Shown: piece by piece, positions 34,490 to 46,537 of the stretch
Numbering within the stretch: position 1 is the first letter of the stretch
Layout of the letters: each line of letters starts with the position of its first letter
NCBI GenBank assembly: GCA_049999765.1
Contig: JBNGIQ010008864.1
Coordinates: 28,336 to 92,335 of the forward strand
Direction of reading: 5' to 3'
Source: Phaeoceros laevis
Lineage: Eukaryota; Anthocerotophyta; Anthocerotopsida; Notothyladales
Length of the DNA stretch: 64,000 bases
Notes under the pieces: generated by a model
Told to the model about the DNA's origin: nothing
What the model saw: only the letters and a program-made list of their open reading frames with translations
Databases searched by the model: none
Position numbers and translations under genes: made by a program

Positions 34490-36420
34490 GCGCTGCCTCC
34501 CAGATCAAAACAATTTAGTGTCACCTTCTCGTGACCGTCCAAAAACCTGCAATTTAGATCTTGACAAGAACAAGTCAAAATGTTGAACGACCCAGCCGAT
34601 GTTACAGCGGTGGCTGCAGATGTACAATTGAAGCACGGACGGTAGAACTCGACTGTACAGAGGAAACGCGTCGAAAGTGTAGGAGAGACGGACCCAGAGT
34701 CTCACTTCCGCGGGTGGAGGGGGTAGGCCTAGAGGGAGGGCAGAATTTGGACCTCGACTCTCATCCCATGCGACGCTTGCTTCGATTGCGTGTTGCTATT
34801 TCCTTTCGTGAAAGCCAGGGTTAAAGGCTTAAAGCCCGCTATTTTCTGTTTTCCTCTATTTTTTATTTCTGAACATATTTTCTGGCCTTCCAATTTAGCA
34901 TTTTGCCAATGTCTTGGCAAGGTGTGGTACTTAGTGTTTACTCTTTTGAGTTTTTACCCAAAGCACCACTATATATAAAGTTCCTTCTCTACAAAAGTTT
35001 CGTCCAATGATACTACAATAGAAAGTTGGAACCATACCACAATGGCACAATCTATGTAATATACTAGAAACATACCATAATCTATGTCAATCGATAGAGT
35101 ATTTATGTTCGTACGTTTGTAACTTCCCAGTGAAGAAGAAAGTCTTTGTTACATGCTTGATGGGTCCCAAAGGTCCACAAGCTACTTCACAATAAACTTC
35201 CAACTCAAGCTTCAAGCCTAAAAGTCATGGCGCTTCTTGAAGAACAAGTTAAAGAGAGAAATATTAAAGATTAAAGATGATAAAATAAAAAAAGATAATA
35301 AAAATATAATATATTTAAAATAGAGAAATGATATATGCTTCATATTTATTATTTATATGTCGTGGCAAGTCATACAACATGAGTAAATGTAAGGTCCTTA
35401 CCCTTAGTGGATTATATGGAGGGTTGTTCAGTTAGTGGATTATATGGAGGTTGTCCACGGTGCCTAAGTGAATAGTCGTATTAACTACACACCTAACTCA
35501 AGCTCTCTAGATTACCCCTATGCTCTTCAAGCAGGCATGTCCCATACCATGCAAGGTTCAGATGACCAGACTAGATTGGAGCAAGTGACCCTTTGATTGG
35601 AGCAAGCGACCCTTTGACACCGCGTGTTACTTGGGCGTACACCTTGTGAAACTCAACCATGTATGTTCATCCTATTGCTCAAGGTTCGGACCTTACGTAG
35701 TCAGGCCTTTTCCACATTCACACGGAAACCTCATCGTGGCCCTAAATCTAGCTTATGGACAGCCAAATCCAATGGCCACATAGTTGAGCACGACAACAAA
35801 AATTCATTAGGACAACCTCCACGAAGTGCGGCTCCTTGCTACTACTACTATTACCAAGTTAAAGATCGAATCTATAACTCACACAACGTGAAGCTGAACC
35901 TTGAGTTATGGCAAGGCGAGCTATTCCCCGCAGGTTCAAAAGAACAAACTGAGCAAAGGACAAGAAGAATTTCCCTTCACGCTACCACGGGCCTAGCAAG
36001 CCTGCAAAACGGATTAAAATCTTATATATTGCCAAGACAAAGCAGAACCTACAAAATGAATGAATTTTATTAAAGTATATTCTTCTTCGTACACAAGGAC
36101 CTGTTGCATGTGCGATGAGCACACACGATGAGCAATGAGCGCGCAAGGATTGAAGGTATGATTTGTTTTAGTGCCCCTTTTTGCAATGAACATTCCGCAA
36201 TTAAAAACTCATACTTGTACACAAAAAAAAGGGCATGTTTTGACCTTAGTTGCCGAAGCGTAAAATACTGAAGGGGAATGTTAGGTACGTGACGTCAAAT
36301 TAACGCTTCATTGAAAAATGGCGATTCGGAATCGCGGTATATACGGTATATTTGCAAGGATTTCTATCACTATATACGATCTTGTCTATACATACTTAGT
36401 TACCTACTTAACTACATCTT
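34490..36420. other. AT-rich spacer
   Basis: Upstream region of FREE1 followed by AT-rich DNA (very A/T-rich near 35250-35360). A frame of 149 codons at 35624-36073 has no recognisable motif and odd composition. I see no gene. The tract may be decayed transposon sequence. Confidence 0.4.
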
Positions 36421-36656
36421 AGATTTTAAGCATCGCACATGAGTGGGAGATGGCAGGCCTAAGATTTTAAGCATCGCACATGAGTGGGAGATGGCAGGCT
36501 TGGGCACTCTGACGCCGGCGGAGCGGAGCATGGCGGGCTTGGGCGATGGCGAGCTTGGGCGATGGCGGGCTTGGGCGATGGCGGGCTTGGGCGATGGCGG
36601 GCGGAGGCGATGGCGAGCTTGGGCGATGGCGGGCTTGGGCGATGGCGGGCGGAGGT
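36421..36656. repeat. GC-rich minisatellite next to assembly gap
   Basis: Two nearly identical copies of a 42-bp unit (GATTTTAAGCATCGCACATG...) at 36422-36500 lead into 14-16-bp repeats of the type GGCTTGGGCGATGGCG up to the gap. Open frames across it (MAGLGDGELGRW-like) are products of the repeat, not genes. Confidence 0.88.
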
Positions 36657-36756
36657 NNNNNNNNNNNNNNNNNNNNNNNNNNNNNNNNNNNNNNNNNNNN
36701 NNNNNNNNNNNNNNNNNNNNNNNNNNNNNNNNNNNNNNNNNNNNNNNNNNNNNNNN
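36657..36756. other. Assembly gap of exactly 100 N
   Basis: Exactly 100 N, the conventional size for a scaffold gap of unknown length. It interrupts the minisatellite, so the repeat probably caused the break and the true length is unknown. Confidence 0.98.
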
Positions 36757-37152
36757 CTACTTACCTACGCGGTAATTTACATATGAATCGCCGATTCATT
36801 TCAATGAATCGCCGATTCTTGCAACTAAGGTTTTGACCAGGGTTTCTGGCTAGCTCCAATTTCCCGTTCCTTACGTTTGCTTCATTAGCTTCATTAGCGT
36901 TATGTTTTTAAAATTTTTACCCTTCTCAAGCTGTTTGGCATGACAATAACGACACATGAACCCTAAACCTTGATGAGGTAACGTTTGCTAGAAATAAAAA
37001 ACATTTGTTTTGACATGAGAACCCGGTGACACTTCAAGCAGCCAACCCGTGATGATCCTCCAAAGCCAAAAGCCCCCAGCTTAGGGTTGTGTAATATTTC
37101 CTTAAATATGTACAAACTAGGAGTTTAGGCGGCGCTAATTCAACTATACCCC

Positions 37153-37404
37153 CTAGCCAGTAACTTGTAGCTGCCTAGTAGCTAGATAAAAGCCGGTTTC
37201 CAACTCTAGCTCCATGACAACTACTCCCGGGGGGGCAAAGGCCTCATCCTTGAGACCAGGCACAACGTGGGTACATGCATAGTCATCCAATGCCGCATCA
37301 TCTTGAATAGAACGGAAAGGCTCCCAGGTAGCATCCTCGGCAGGGTAACCTGTTGCAACGTGTGTCAAGTCTGTCATGTCATGTGGGAATGTCATAAAAT
37401 GCAC
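37153..37404 (-). mobile_element. Ty3/gypsy chromovirus: chromodomain fragment
   Basis: On the minus strand, GYPAEDATWEPFRSIQDD followed by ALDDYA is the C-terminal chromodomain signature of Ty3/gypsy chromovirus integrases (WKGY.EDATWEP type). It lies downstream, in the same orientation, of the reverse transcriptase/RNase H fragment at 38880-39585, as expected for one element, but the integrase core between them is missing or unrecognisable. Confidence 0.75.
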
Positions 37405-38879
37405 CCTTATCTAGCATGCCTTATCATAATGCTAACTAAATTATTATTCCGCACTCACCTAAAGCCAAAAAATGTGACCACGCACATACGGCCAGCTACC
37501 ATAAAACTTGCCTATGCACACGCCTATAGCGCGGGGATGAACATTTGGCAATGCACAAACATGGTGTCTCAGAAAAGCAGTCTGCTTACAATAGGTGTCC
37601 CACAAGACAAAAAAAATCCAGCCACACAGTGCGCTCTGCTTGCCTTGTGTAGCTGCCCAAGCGCACCGTTGCAAGCTCGCCGTTGCTGGTGGAGCTCCGT
37701 CTTCAATCTCCACCGCCGCCTAGCTTGCTGGTGTCTTGCCGACTCTATCTGAACAGCTCCCTAATTAAGAGGCGTGCTCGGGTTGCATTAACCTGAGTCA
37801 GGCCCTAACGGCATGCCGTGCTATGCGGACAACCGTTTAATTTAACCCGCTAACTTAAATATCTGCCGATGGTAGCCCGTAGGGTTACCCTTAACCTAAC
37901 CTGATCCTAGCCATGGTTGCACTATACCTAAGCATGTGACCTACTCCCACGTAGTAGACAAACCCTACCAAAGTTGCCGTCGGTAGAGGCGATGATGCAA
38001 GATGCGCTCAACCTGATTTAAAGTTTCGACAAGCTGGGCTATCCGAGTGAAGGCAGGGGGTAGAAGGATGCTCATGAATTAAAGAATGCTTTAAGGCAAG
38101 TAATGTGCAAGTTTGTCTAGATGTTAAGTGTACATAGAGTTGCATTCGTAGAGCAAGAGCGAAGTGATACGCTTGAAATAACGATGTCCTAACATGCCCA
38201 TACCGGTTACGCTTCATTCATAGATTCCACGGCGTGTTCACGAAACTTCTATTTTTGAGGCGATCGAAAGCGAACACTTCTAGTTACAACCGTGTAAGCT
38301 CGCGGGCAAGTACAAAATGCTCTTGAAAACCTAGGTTTGCCATATTGCAACTACGTACAATCAATCGTGGCGATGGAGTCAGCAAACAACTTGGAGCAGT
38401 TATGGCCTCAGGAGAGTTATTCACCTAAACGGATTACGCGAGTAGGGATGGATATCTTAATTACAATAGATCTGGAAGGGTTTCCACTTACAGAAGGGAG
38501 TCGCTTCTTGCGTCTTCTGTAACGGCCAAGAGATTAAGTGATGTAGCCGTGAGCCATTTTCAGGGATACACTGTTTTGGCTGACCCGGAGGTTGAAGACG
38601 ATTTAGAAAAGCATGATGAAGAGTGGGCATCGACAAGGGATGATGGACGGGAGAGAGATTTGGGGAAGGTGGAAAGTCACTCTGAAAGTCATTTTGGAGG
38701 TGAAGGCGAATGGAACTCTTCTCTCAGCACAATGACCTCTCAGGTCTACAGTGAGCCAATAATATCATTGGCCTTCCCCAAATCTGCATCAAGTCAGCCG
38801 AATGTGAGGCAAGTTGGGAATAAATACTCAATCATGCCATGTAAGCAACCCATCAGATCGAATCTTCCAGTTTGTAGGG
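37405..38879. other. Unrecognised sequence between gypsy fragments
   Basis: Separates the RNase H and chromodomain pieces. A plus-strand frame at 38549-38914 (121 codons, acidic, Ser-rich) is not recognised. The stretch may be a later insertion or heavily decayed integrase sequence. Confidence 0.4.
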
Positions 38880-39585
38880 CCAGCCTGAATGGCTTTGTAT
38901 GCAGTCCTTGCTGAAAGCATTCCAGCCAACCAGCCTGTTTTCCAGACAAAAGAGGTTGAGTTTGAAGAAATACCAAATCACTGTGGTCGGTTTCCAGAGT
39001 GAATGTCATTCCTTCGACGTAACATCGCTGCTATTTTAGGGCTAGGAGTTGGGCCAACGTCTCTTTTTCATGTATGGCCCAATTAAGTTCCGGTCCCTTC
39101 AGCTTCCTGCTAAAGTAAATAATTGGTTGCATTCCTTTCCCTGTATCTTGATGCAGCACAGCCCCCGCAACCCTATCTGAAGCATATGTGGCAATAGAAA
39201 ACGGAAACTCCATGCTAGTATTGCTAAGAGCCTCTTTTAACCATTGGAATTTTTCCTGCTCTGGTTGCCAAGTCGATTCATGTTTAGCTTCTAACAGTGT
39301 GGTGAGAGAGGATACTTTCGTAGCTAAGCCTCCAACAAATTTCCTGTAATAGGAGGCGAGTCTCAAGAAGGACCGCAATTCCTTAACATTGCTAGGGTGA
39401 GGCCACGCTTTGACAGCTGCAACCTTGGTAGGATCGACTCGAATGCCATGTTTATCAATAAATGTGCCCTAAATACTCCAGGGAGGAGGTGAGAAACTCA
39501 CACTTGGGAGCCTGAGCATAGAACTTGTGAGCTCGCAGTCTGTCAAAAACCTGCTGTAGTTTGATGAGATGCTCCTCGCATGTTC
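38880..39585 (-). mobile_element. Ty3/gypsy chromovirus: RT and RNase H fragment, broken
   Basis: Minus-strand blocks in several frames. HLIKLQQVFDRLRAHKFYAQ and KCEFL (end of the reverse transcriptase palm) are followed by IRVDPTKVAAVKAWPHPSNV, then ELRSFLRLASYYRKFV (connection). RNase H follows with PFSIATYASDRVAGAVLHQD, IIYFSRKLKGPELNW and, after another frame change, FTLETDHSDLVFLQTQPLLS. At least two frameshifts and stops make it a dead copy. Terminal repeats were not recognised. Confidence 0.85.
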
Positions 39586-40464
39586 TGCTTTAGTGTGTAA
39601 TTCTTGAATTTGGCACCAATTGGGTTTTACCCTAAGCTCGCCACTAAATCCTTCCTTCCTTTAGTATTGGCACCCCTATTCATTCGTCACTCGTCCCTAA
39701 TTAAGATCAATCTAGTCCTAGAGTTGCGGAACTTTGCCTCAAACTTAAAGCTGAACGGCCCACCCCTCGTGGTGCTATAACACTCGGACGGCACTCAAGG
39801 AGAAAACTGTATATTACACCAGAAAATGGACTGGTGCGCTCTTGACAGCTCGAGTGGCCGTAGCGCATTAACCCCCACCAGTATGATCTGACAAAAGAAC
39901 ATTCCACGAGCTGCATTGCAGGGGCAGTGTGGTCTTTACTGAAGTTTACTCCCGAGCACCATAAAGAAACCTTCTCGTATTAGCACTTCGAGCCTCCTAG
40001 CGCGGCCACTCGCAGTCCCTTCTTGAGTTGGTCGATGAATCGACTGGTGAAATGAAGCAGAAAGGAATGAGAGAAGGAAGCGACCCTCTTCTCTCTCCTG
40101 GCCGGCACCCAACGACGTCGCGCCACATCATACTTGTGTGGGTCCCGTGACGAGGGATCAAGAGCCAAATGGCCGCAAGGGTTAGGGAGTCTCTTCAGTG
40201 CGGTCACTGCGGCCACTAGCACCCAGAATGACCAAAACGCTCGGGGTCCCACGTCACACCTTCGTCGCACTATGAGGGCGGGGCTTAGTGTGGAACTCCC
40301 TCAAGAGCCCTACGGGCCAGATCTGTGGCTGTGGCCAGCTGCCTGCATCCGCTGAGTTGAATTGCAGGGAGCGTGAGGCTTGCACACAGACTTTGGTTAG
40401 GCTTGGCGTTGCTTCTGCGATAGCTCCTCGAAGCGGAAGGAAGCGGGGACGAGACTCAGCAGCC
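39586..40464. other. Spacer and VAP27 promoter
   Basis: No coding similarity. The last part contains the 5' region of the VAP27 gene that starts at 40465. Confidence 0.4.
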
Positions 40465-42410
40465 ATGCCCAGCGAACTGCTCCATATCCAGCCAGGAGAG
40501 CTGAAATTTCCATGTTAGTATTCGGGCTTCTCCTCGCTTCGACCTGTTTGAAGCCGTGGATGCCTGAAGCTCGTCTTGTACTCTGACTTTCGTCCGCACT
40601 CGTTGCATGCTTCCGGCACTGCGTTAGCAGGTTAGGGTTGAAGTGTCATTTGGTTTGCACGCCTTTGCAGACCGTGTTCTTAGCTGTTGAGGTTCTTGCT
40701 ACAATATCTGTTGGTACCGGCTTAAGATTTCGCCAGTGTTTTGTCGTTGATCTAGTCCCTGCTGCTTCAAAGCTTTGTAGTTAGGACGCCTCCAGTAGTT
40801 TCTGGATCGTGATGGTCATTACCTGGCAAGATACCGGCTGACCATGTTATGTAGTGAGTTGATATCCGTGTGTGGCTAATTTCCCCCCTTGGCACAATTT
40901 TCTTGTTGTGGCAGTTGAGGTCAGGAAGCAGATCTCCTGCTCTCTTCGGCTGGTGAACGCAACGGACAATTATGTGGCGTTTAAGGTTAGATCATTGCAT
41001 TTCTTACGTTGGCCAGCCTCATGGTGTCTATAATGGATATGCAACTAGTTTCACAACTAGGTTAGGTCCACTCACTTAGAGTTGTATCACAGGTCAAAAC
41101 CACTTCTCCGAAGAAGTATTGTGTACGACCAAACACTGGCATTGTATTACCCCAGGCCAGTGCGGATGTCACAGGTATTGCAGCTTGTGGTTCCGCCTAA
41201 GATTCATGAACTTGATTTTTGGAGTCTCTGGATAGGATTCAGGTGGTGGCCTCTCTCACCGTTTGTCCTGGCTTGTATCCCAGTCACTATGCAAGCTCAA
41301 AAGGAAGCCCCTCCAGATATGCAGTGCAAAGACAAGTTTCTTGTCCAGAGCGTTGTAGCCCCTGTTGGTATGCAGTCCAAAGACGTCAGTCAAGAACTGG
41401 TAAGCCCTAAATACGTTTTCAATTGTTTTGTTGGATTTGGTGTACTTGCAAGTCTTATGTATGTTGCCACGTCCCTGCGCAGTTCAACAAAGATGCAGGG
41501 TTAGAAGTGCGCGAATCAAAGCTGCGGGTTGTGTATGTGGCACCTCCTCAGCCACCCTCACCAGTAGCAGAATCAGCCGAAGAGGGGTTGTCGCCAAAGG
41601 CGCTTCCTTCAGTGGACAATGGAGATCTCAGTAGTTTCCCAGTGACTGAGGTGGTGAGTACACACAGGGTATATCATGCTGCCACTGCACTCTGTTCTAG
41701 TTTCGTGACTGTGATGTTGCTGGCTTCGTCTGTGCCCTTGTTTTAATGTCATGCTTGATTGATCATTTTGCAGACATCCAAGGACTACGTCGAGATGAAG
41801 GCAAAACTGACCGAGGTATCTGGACCTGTTTATTCTGAGATCTTAGTGAAGGACCAGTGGATGTTAGTGCTTCCAGCATTCATGGCTGTTCGATTCTTGT
41901 TCTTTTCTGTGTAGTAGGTCACACTTGGTTTGCAATAAACTGTGTTGCATTTGCTTTCAGGCGAGGGCTGCTCTAAGTTCTCTAACTGAGGAGAGAAATG
42001 CTGCTGTCCAGCTTACGCAGCGCTTGCAGCAAGAAATGGTACAGTTCAAACGATGACATCTTTTGCTAACTTAAGAAACCCACTTTCACCTCTGTTTCTT
42101 TTTGACATGCTGTCTGCTCTGTTTTTGCCAGTCTATGTTCCAGTTGAAAATGTGGTTGAGAGTGGTTGTGGCACATGTGCCACTTGGTCCCAAGCTTTGA
42201 TGGGAGTTCTGACTTCAGTTGTTGTGGTGCATATGTTGAACACAGACAACCATGGTGGCTAGCATGGACTCCAGAAAGCCTACAGGCAAGGGAGGAGATG
42301 CCACTCAGTCAACTCCAGCAACTGTGAAGAAGCAGAGTAGCTTCTCTCTACTCTTCGTGCTCATTGTTCTCCTTATTGGTATCATATTGGGATACGTACT
42401 GAAGGGGTAG
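40465..42410 (+). CDS. VAP27: VAP27-type vesicle-associated membrane protein-associated protein
   Basis: Tail-anchored ER protein that bridges ER to plasma membrane and other organelles by binding FFAT-like motifs. Eight exons: 40465-40513, 40915-40985, 41093-41174, 41284-41399, 41483-41653, 41774-41815, 41961-42038 and 42246-42410; 257 aa, a normal length. The MSP domain spans exons 1-5: ELLHIQPGELKFPFEV, CSLRLVNATDNYVAFKVKTT, PKKYCVRPNTGIVLPQASAD, VTMQAQKEAPPDMQCKDKFL and ESKLRVVYVAPPQPPSP. A coiled-coil stretch follows (KAKLTEARAALSSLTEERN, LTQRLQQE). The protein ends in a single C-terminal membrane helix (FSLLFVLIVLLIGIILGYVLKG). All introns are GT-AG in matching phase. Confidence 0.95.
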
Positions 42411-43513
42411 ATCACTGTTTCGGTTTTCAAGGCTACAATATGGCTTCCAAGGCAAGATTACAGTAGTCCCGGGTCATTAGTATTTCAGTTTCTGGTACCA
42501 GAACTGCTGCCTGAGTCGAAGCACACTATATGGGGGCAGGAAAGCAAATTCAGCTGGCTGGCGTGACTGAAGTTTGGGGGAAGTTCTGAGAGCACTATGT
42601 TTTGACCTTACACCAGGTCTACCAGCTGGTTTGTTATACAGATGCTATCCGTCCATATGGTGCTCTGCCTCGAGGCTCTCATCTGAGCTATTTATTGCAA
42701 AATGCCATCGAATGGTGAGAGAGCGGGTATCTACGTAGAGAGAAGACGTTTTGGCTAGTGTTAGTCTTATTTCAGTTCCCTAGAATAACTCTCCTTGGTT
42801 GGATGGATGGTCAGCAGACTTTTGTGGTATCTTTTGCTCCTCCAGGCTTTTCCGTTTTCTTTAGATTCTGCAGAAATCATTGTACTATACGCTGATACCA
42901 GTGGGGCAGACAGGACTGCTGTTAGCGGTTTGTAATGATGGATAGTAATGATGCAAGCATAGCTGAATCCTCGGTGGATCCATGACACTTACGTCTTTCG
43001 CAGTTACCATACATACGCACGTTGGCAGGACTTGCCGCTTGGTGTTTGGTGTTCGGTGTCCTTGAACGTGTCAGGTGTGGATGATGATGAACTCGAGGTG
43101 GCACCTCCCGAGTCTCGACAAGCACAACATCGTTTTCTCGCAGGCCAGGCCGACTGGCCACCTACTAGCTACCCACTGCGAGACTGTAGCTTATGCAGAC
43201 TTCTGTCCAGCTCGGGCCAGCTTGTGACAACAGGTGAACTTGTTAATTAGAGCTTAATTTTCCATCTTGGCGATCTCCAGACCTTATGTAGTATATTATC
43301 GATTTTTCACAATTGCCAATTCACAAATCCCTACTGGCGCTCTCTTTCCTACCGGCTTTGGATATTTTGCTAGACCACATAGTTAACTGTGTTATTGCCA
43401 CGAAGCAGTACAACCAGAATACAATACAATTACGCCATTTGATAGGCAACATAATCTGCATCAAAAATTCTATATGTACAGGGGGCCTCAAAAAGACCTA
43501 CCACCTACCACCC
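42411..43513. other. Convergent spacer between VAP27 and SPS
   Basis: Holds the 3' UTRs of both convergent genes. No coding similarity or repeat seen. Confidence 0.45.
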
Positions 43514-45323
43514 TCAATAAATTCGTTCCAGGACGTAGTCGACCATTCCCTCAAGAGACTGCCTCACCTGTCCTTGCGGTAAGCAGTCAAGGTTCTTCAG
43601 GGCAAGAGCCCCTTCTTGTTTTGCGAGCTGCTTAGCCCTCTCAAGGCCTCCCGCACTTTTTACCAAATTGATAGCCTGCTCTAAGCTGCCTTGCTCAAGG
43701 AACCCAGAATCAATCAAAGCTCTGAGCCTGGGTTCCTTCTCCAGAGCGTACAGCACAGGAGCTGTCAGGTTGCCCTTGGCTAAATCACTGCCTGATGGTT
43801 TGCCCAGCTGCTCAGAGGACTGCGTGAAGTCCAAGATATCGTCCACCACTTGGAAGGCCAGACCCAGGTGCTTGCCGTAATCAAACATGCAGTCACAAAT
43901 ACGCGGGCTCATATTGCTGAAAATAGCAGCGCATCTTGTACTAGCTGCAATCAATGATGCTGTCTTGAAGTAGCTCTTCTCCATGTAGTCCTCAAACGTC
44001 AAATCACAATCAAATAGACTCTGTGCCTGCTTGATCTCGCCACTTGAAAAATCCCTGATAACCTGCAAAAGAGAACGCACGTATTCACCCTCCGTACCAA
44101 GACCATATTGTGACCAATCCCCTCGTATATGGAAGACACGGCACAAACCTGGCTAATGAGCTTCACGACTTCCAGGTTGTCTAGATTCGCCAGATACCAA
44201 GATGACTGTGCAAACATGAAGTCACCAGCGAGCACAGCCACCTTCGTACCGAACAGTGTGTGTGTGGTTTTCTGGCCTGCATTTAAGGAAATGACTTCAG
44301 ACTTCATCACCGCCTTGCCCCTTTCACGACCAGCTCCAGGGTACACAAGGGAGCTTACCTCTCCTTGTGTCACTCTCATCCAGAACATCATCGTGCATCA
44401 AGCTTGCCGTGTGTATCATCTCAGTGATTTCTGCTAGCCTGCGGTGTTGAGGCCTCAACTCTCTGCACGAAAAAACGCCACCTACGAAGTCAGACGGGGA
44501 AAAGAACGTGCCGGTTCGTGAAAACAAGAGGAAGAGTGGGCTAAAGACAACTGACTTCAGACCAGCTAGTTCAAGTGTCGCCCTTGCCACCAAGAAGATG
44601 AGAGCAGGTCTCATCCTCTTGCCTCCCGCACCAAAAATCTGCTCAGCAGCTGCTTCAAGCATAGGATTCTGATTTCCTACGACCTAAATATCACAAAAGT
44701 TCGCGAACCCAGTCAGAAGATGCGTTGACTAACAGTCTAAATCCGCCACCTTCCTCCTCTCATCAGCTCAGAATTCATACAGTGGCAGTAAGAGAAAAGC
44801 ACAAGTACTTGTACAGAGAGCCAGCCTCACCATATTCAAATTATTCTGCAGAGTCTGCAGGTCATCCGTCACAGGCTCAATCAAGGAGCCAAGCGACAGC
44901 CTTTCCTTTAAGGAAGGCTTGATAACTGTCATTGGGGCGGCTCCATTTGCCAGGTTGAGCGCATTCAGTTCTGGAAAATCTGCTTGTGAAAGGACCAAAT
45001 AAGAAACGCTGTCTACCCGTAGCTTTTTTTTGCACAAGTACCTGCTGAAAAAATGCTCCTTCGCACAAGTACATACCAGCTACTTCTACAGCAGGAGGGG
45101 AAGCGACTGACAACCGCAGTGTGGCAATGCGCCTCCCGCGGAGTGGCTTCACTGTGGGAACGGGTTCCAGCTCTGAAGCAGCGTCCATCAAACACCGACC
45201 CAGCTGTTTACCTGGCACCGCAGCTGCATCCACAGTGCAGCTAATCTTAGCACCATAAGCCCGCATTGCTGGTGCACATGGTGACGGTCTGCTCCAGAGC
45301 AACTTCTGGCCCGAATGCGCCAT
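43514..45323 (-). CDS. SPS: Solanesyl (long-chain all-trans polyprenyl) diphosphate synthase
   Basis: Makes the C45-type side chain of plastoquinone or ubiquinone from FPP/GGPP and IPP. Six minus-strand exons: 45077-45323, 44831-44982, 44556-44683, 44359-44462, 44149-44276 and 43514-44062; 435 aa. A basic, Ser/Ala-rich leader suggests plastid or mitochondrial import. Landmarks are [20 protein letters not shown], the first Asp-rich motif in [63 protein letters not shown], the second Asp-rich motif in [29 protein letters not shown] and [15 protein letters not shown] is replaced by QKTTH. It matches the plastid SPS1/2 group best. Phases are consistent throughout. Confidence 0.95.
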
Positions 45324-45950
45324 ATCCTAGCGCAACTCTGCCAAGGACATGCCGGTTCCACTAAGTGAGCTCAAGGGCGCAAAACAGGAAGTTTACACCG
45401 ACAAAAACCCAGGGTATCTCCGAAGTTCAGCTCAAAAAATGCAGCAAACAGACCACCAGAGAGCAAAGGGTGCACGGCAGCTCATCAGCAAGCAGTCCTC
45501 GCCTCATTTCCATGGTCAGCCACAACTGCCTTCAGCCTCTACCTCCTCACCTGTGATCCCACTGCCTCTCGAACTTCAAGCTCCGGTTGTAGCAATAGCC
45601 TGCAAATTGCGGACGACCTGATAGCGCAGCTGACAGAGAGCCCTTGACACTCGCATTCCAACCCCGGTTTGCCTACAACGCAGACGCAGCGTACTTGCAC
45701 TGGATTAAGTTGATGAGTGGCACTCTCTGCGTGTGCTGCCCCTTCAGCACTGGAGAGCGTTGTCGGTAGGAAATTGTGGTGACATTGCGACACACAGCGC
45801 CAGGATGTAATGTTCGAGGCTGCACATCCGGCCACGTGGGTGCTTCTCAGTCTACCAAGTGATCCGGATCTCGTTTACCAATTGGCTGGTAAGTTAATGA
45901 GATAGATACGTACAGAAGGAGGAGCCTAACAGTGCAGACCAGTCCTCGTC

Positions 45951-46315
45951 GAAGTCGTGTGCCGCCCGGTTACCGGAAAATAGCTACCCTCCTTGCGTAC
46001 TGTCCAAATCCAGTATTTCGCACTAACCGGATGCAACCGGTTGTGTACCGGCTCATGCGACCACTTTAGTTAGAAGGGGCTATGGCATCGCTGAGCTAGG
46101 TTACGAGATCGCTGACTAAGAGCATTATGCGCGCCAACATAATGCGCGCGCCTTACACGAAGAGCATTACGCGCGCGCCTTATAGGACGAGAATCCTGGA
46201 TTCGAACCAGTTTCAATTACTACCTAATTTCTAACCTATACCATCTGTCCCCAAGTACCCTTCCTTAAGCATTTTTAATTATCTCCAATTAAGTAACCGG
46301 GCGGCACACGACTTC
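45951..46315. repeat. 365-bp segment bounded by perfect 23-bp inverted repeats
   Basis: Left arm 45951-45973 (GAAGTCGTGTGCCGCCCGGT then TAC) and right arm 46293-46315 are exact reverse complements. The arms do not extend further, and I see no clear target duplication. Inside lie alternating GCGCGC tracts and, on the minus strand, a tRNA T-arm-like sequence. Could be a small MITE. Confidence 0.7.
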
Positions 46316-46319
46316 TACG

Positions 46320-46423
46320 TTAGTTAGCCCCCGCCGGTCGGGGGGCCACCGGGCTGTAGGCCGCTCGGGGTCACCGGCGAGGGGCCTCGCGGGCTACAGC
46401 CCGGTAGCCCGGGGGCTAACTAA
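46320..46423. repeat. GC-rich foldback (MITE-like hairpin)
   Basis: 104 bp with perfect 14-bp ends, TTAGTTAGCCCCCG at 46320-46333 and its complement at 46410-46423. A second inner pair (CCGGGCTGTAG / CTACAGCCCGG) makes most of the element able to fold into one long hairpin. It begins 5 bp after the right arm of the 365-bp repeat. Confidence 0.85.
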
Positions 46424-46537
46424 TCCGTAATCAATCTAGCTAATAATGTATCCTCTGGCTCATCAGCAAGAGCAAGTCTGTTCAAAAAGCCTTCAACTGG
46501 CACCGAACCCTGGGTAGACTTGTCTACTCAAGTTAGT

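Larger units (their letters stand above)
45324..46537. other. SPS upstream spacer with inverted repeats
   Basis: No coding similarity. Contains the 23-bp inverted repeat pair and the GC-rich hairpin listed separately. Confidence 0.45.

Noticed and set aside
33803-34534. Leu/Arg-rich and Ala-rich plus-strand frames up to 243 codons
   Set aside because: They are antisense translations of the CAG/CAA-rich FREE1 exon (CTG and GCT repeats), with no family features.
36443-36836. Repetitive frames (MAGLGDGELGRW-like) crossing the N gap
   Set aside because: They are translations of minisatellite repeats and of undefined bases, not proteins.
45349-45621. 90-codon plus-strand frame upstream of SPS
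   Set aside because: No conserved motif, and it lies in the probable 5' region of the minus-strand SPS gene.
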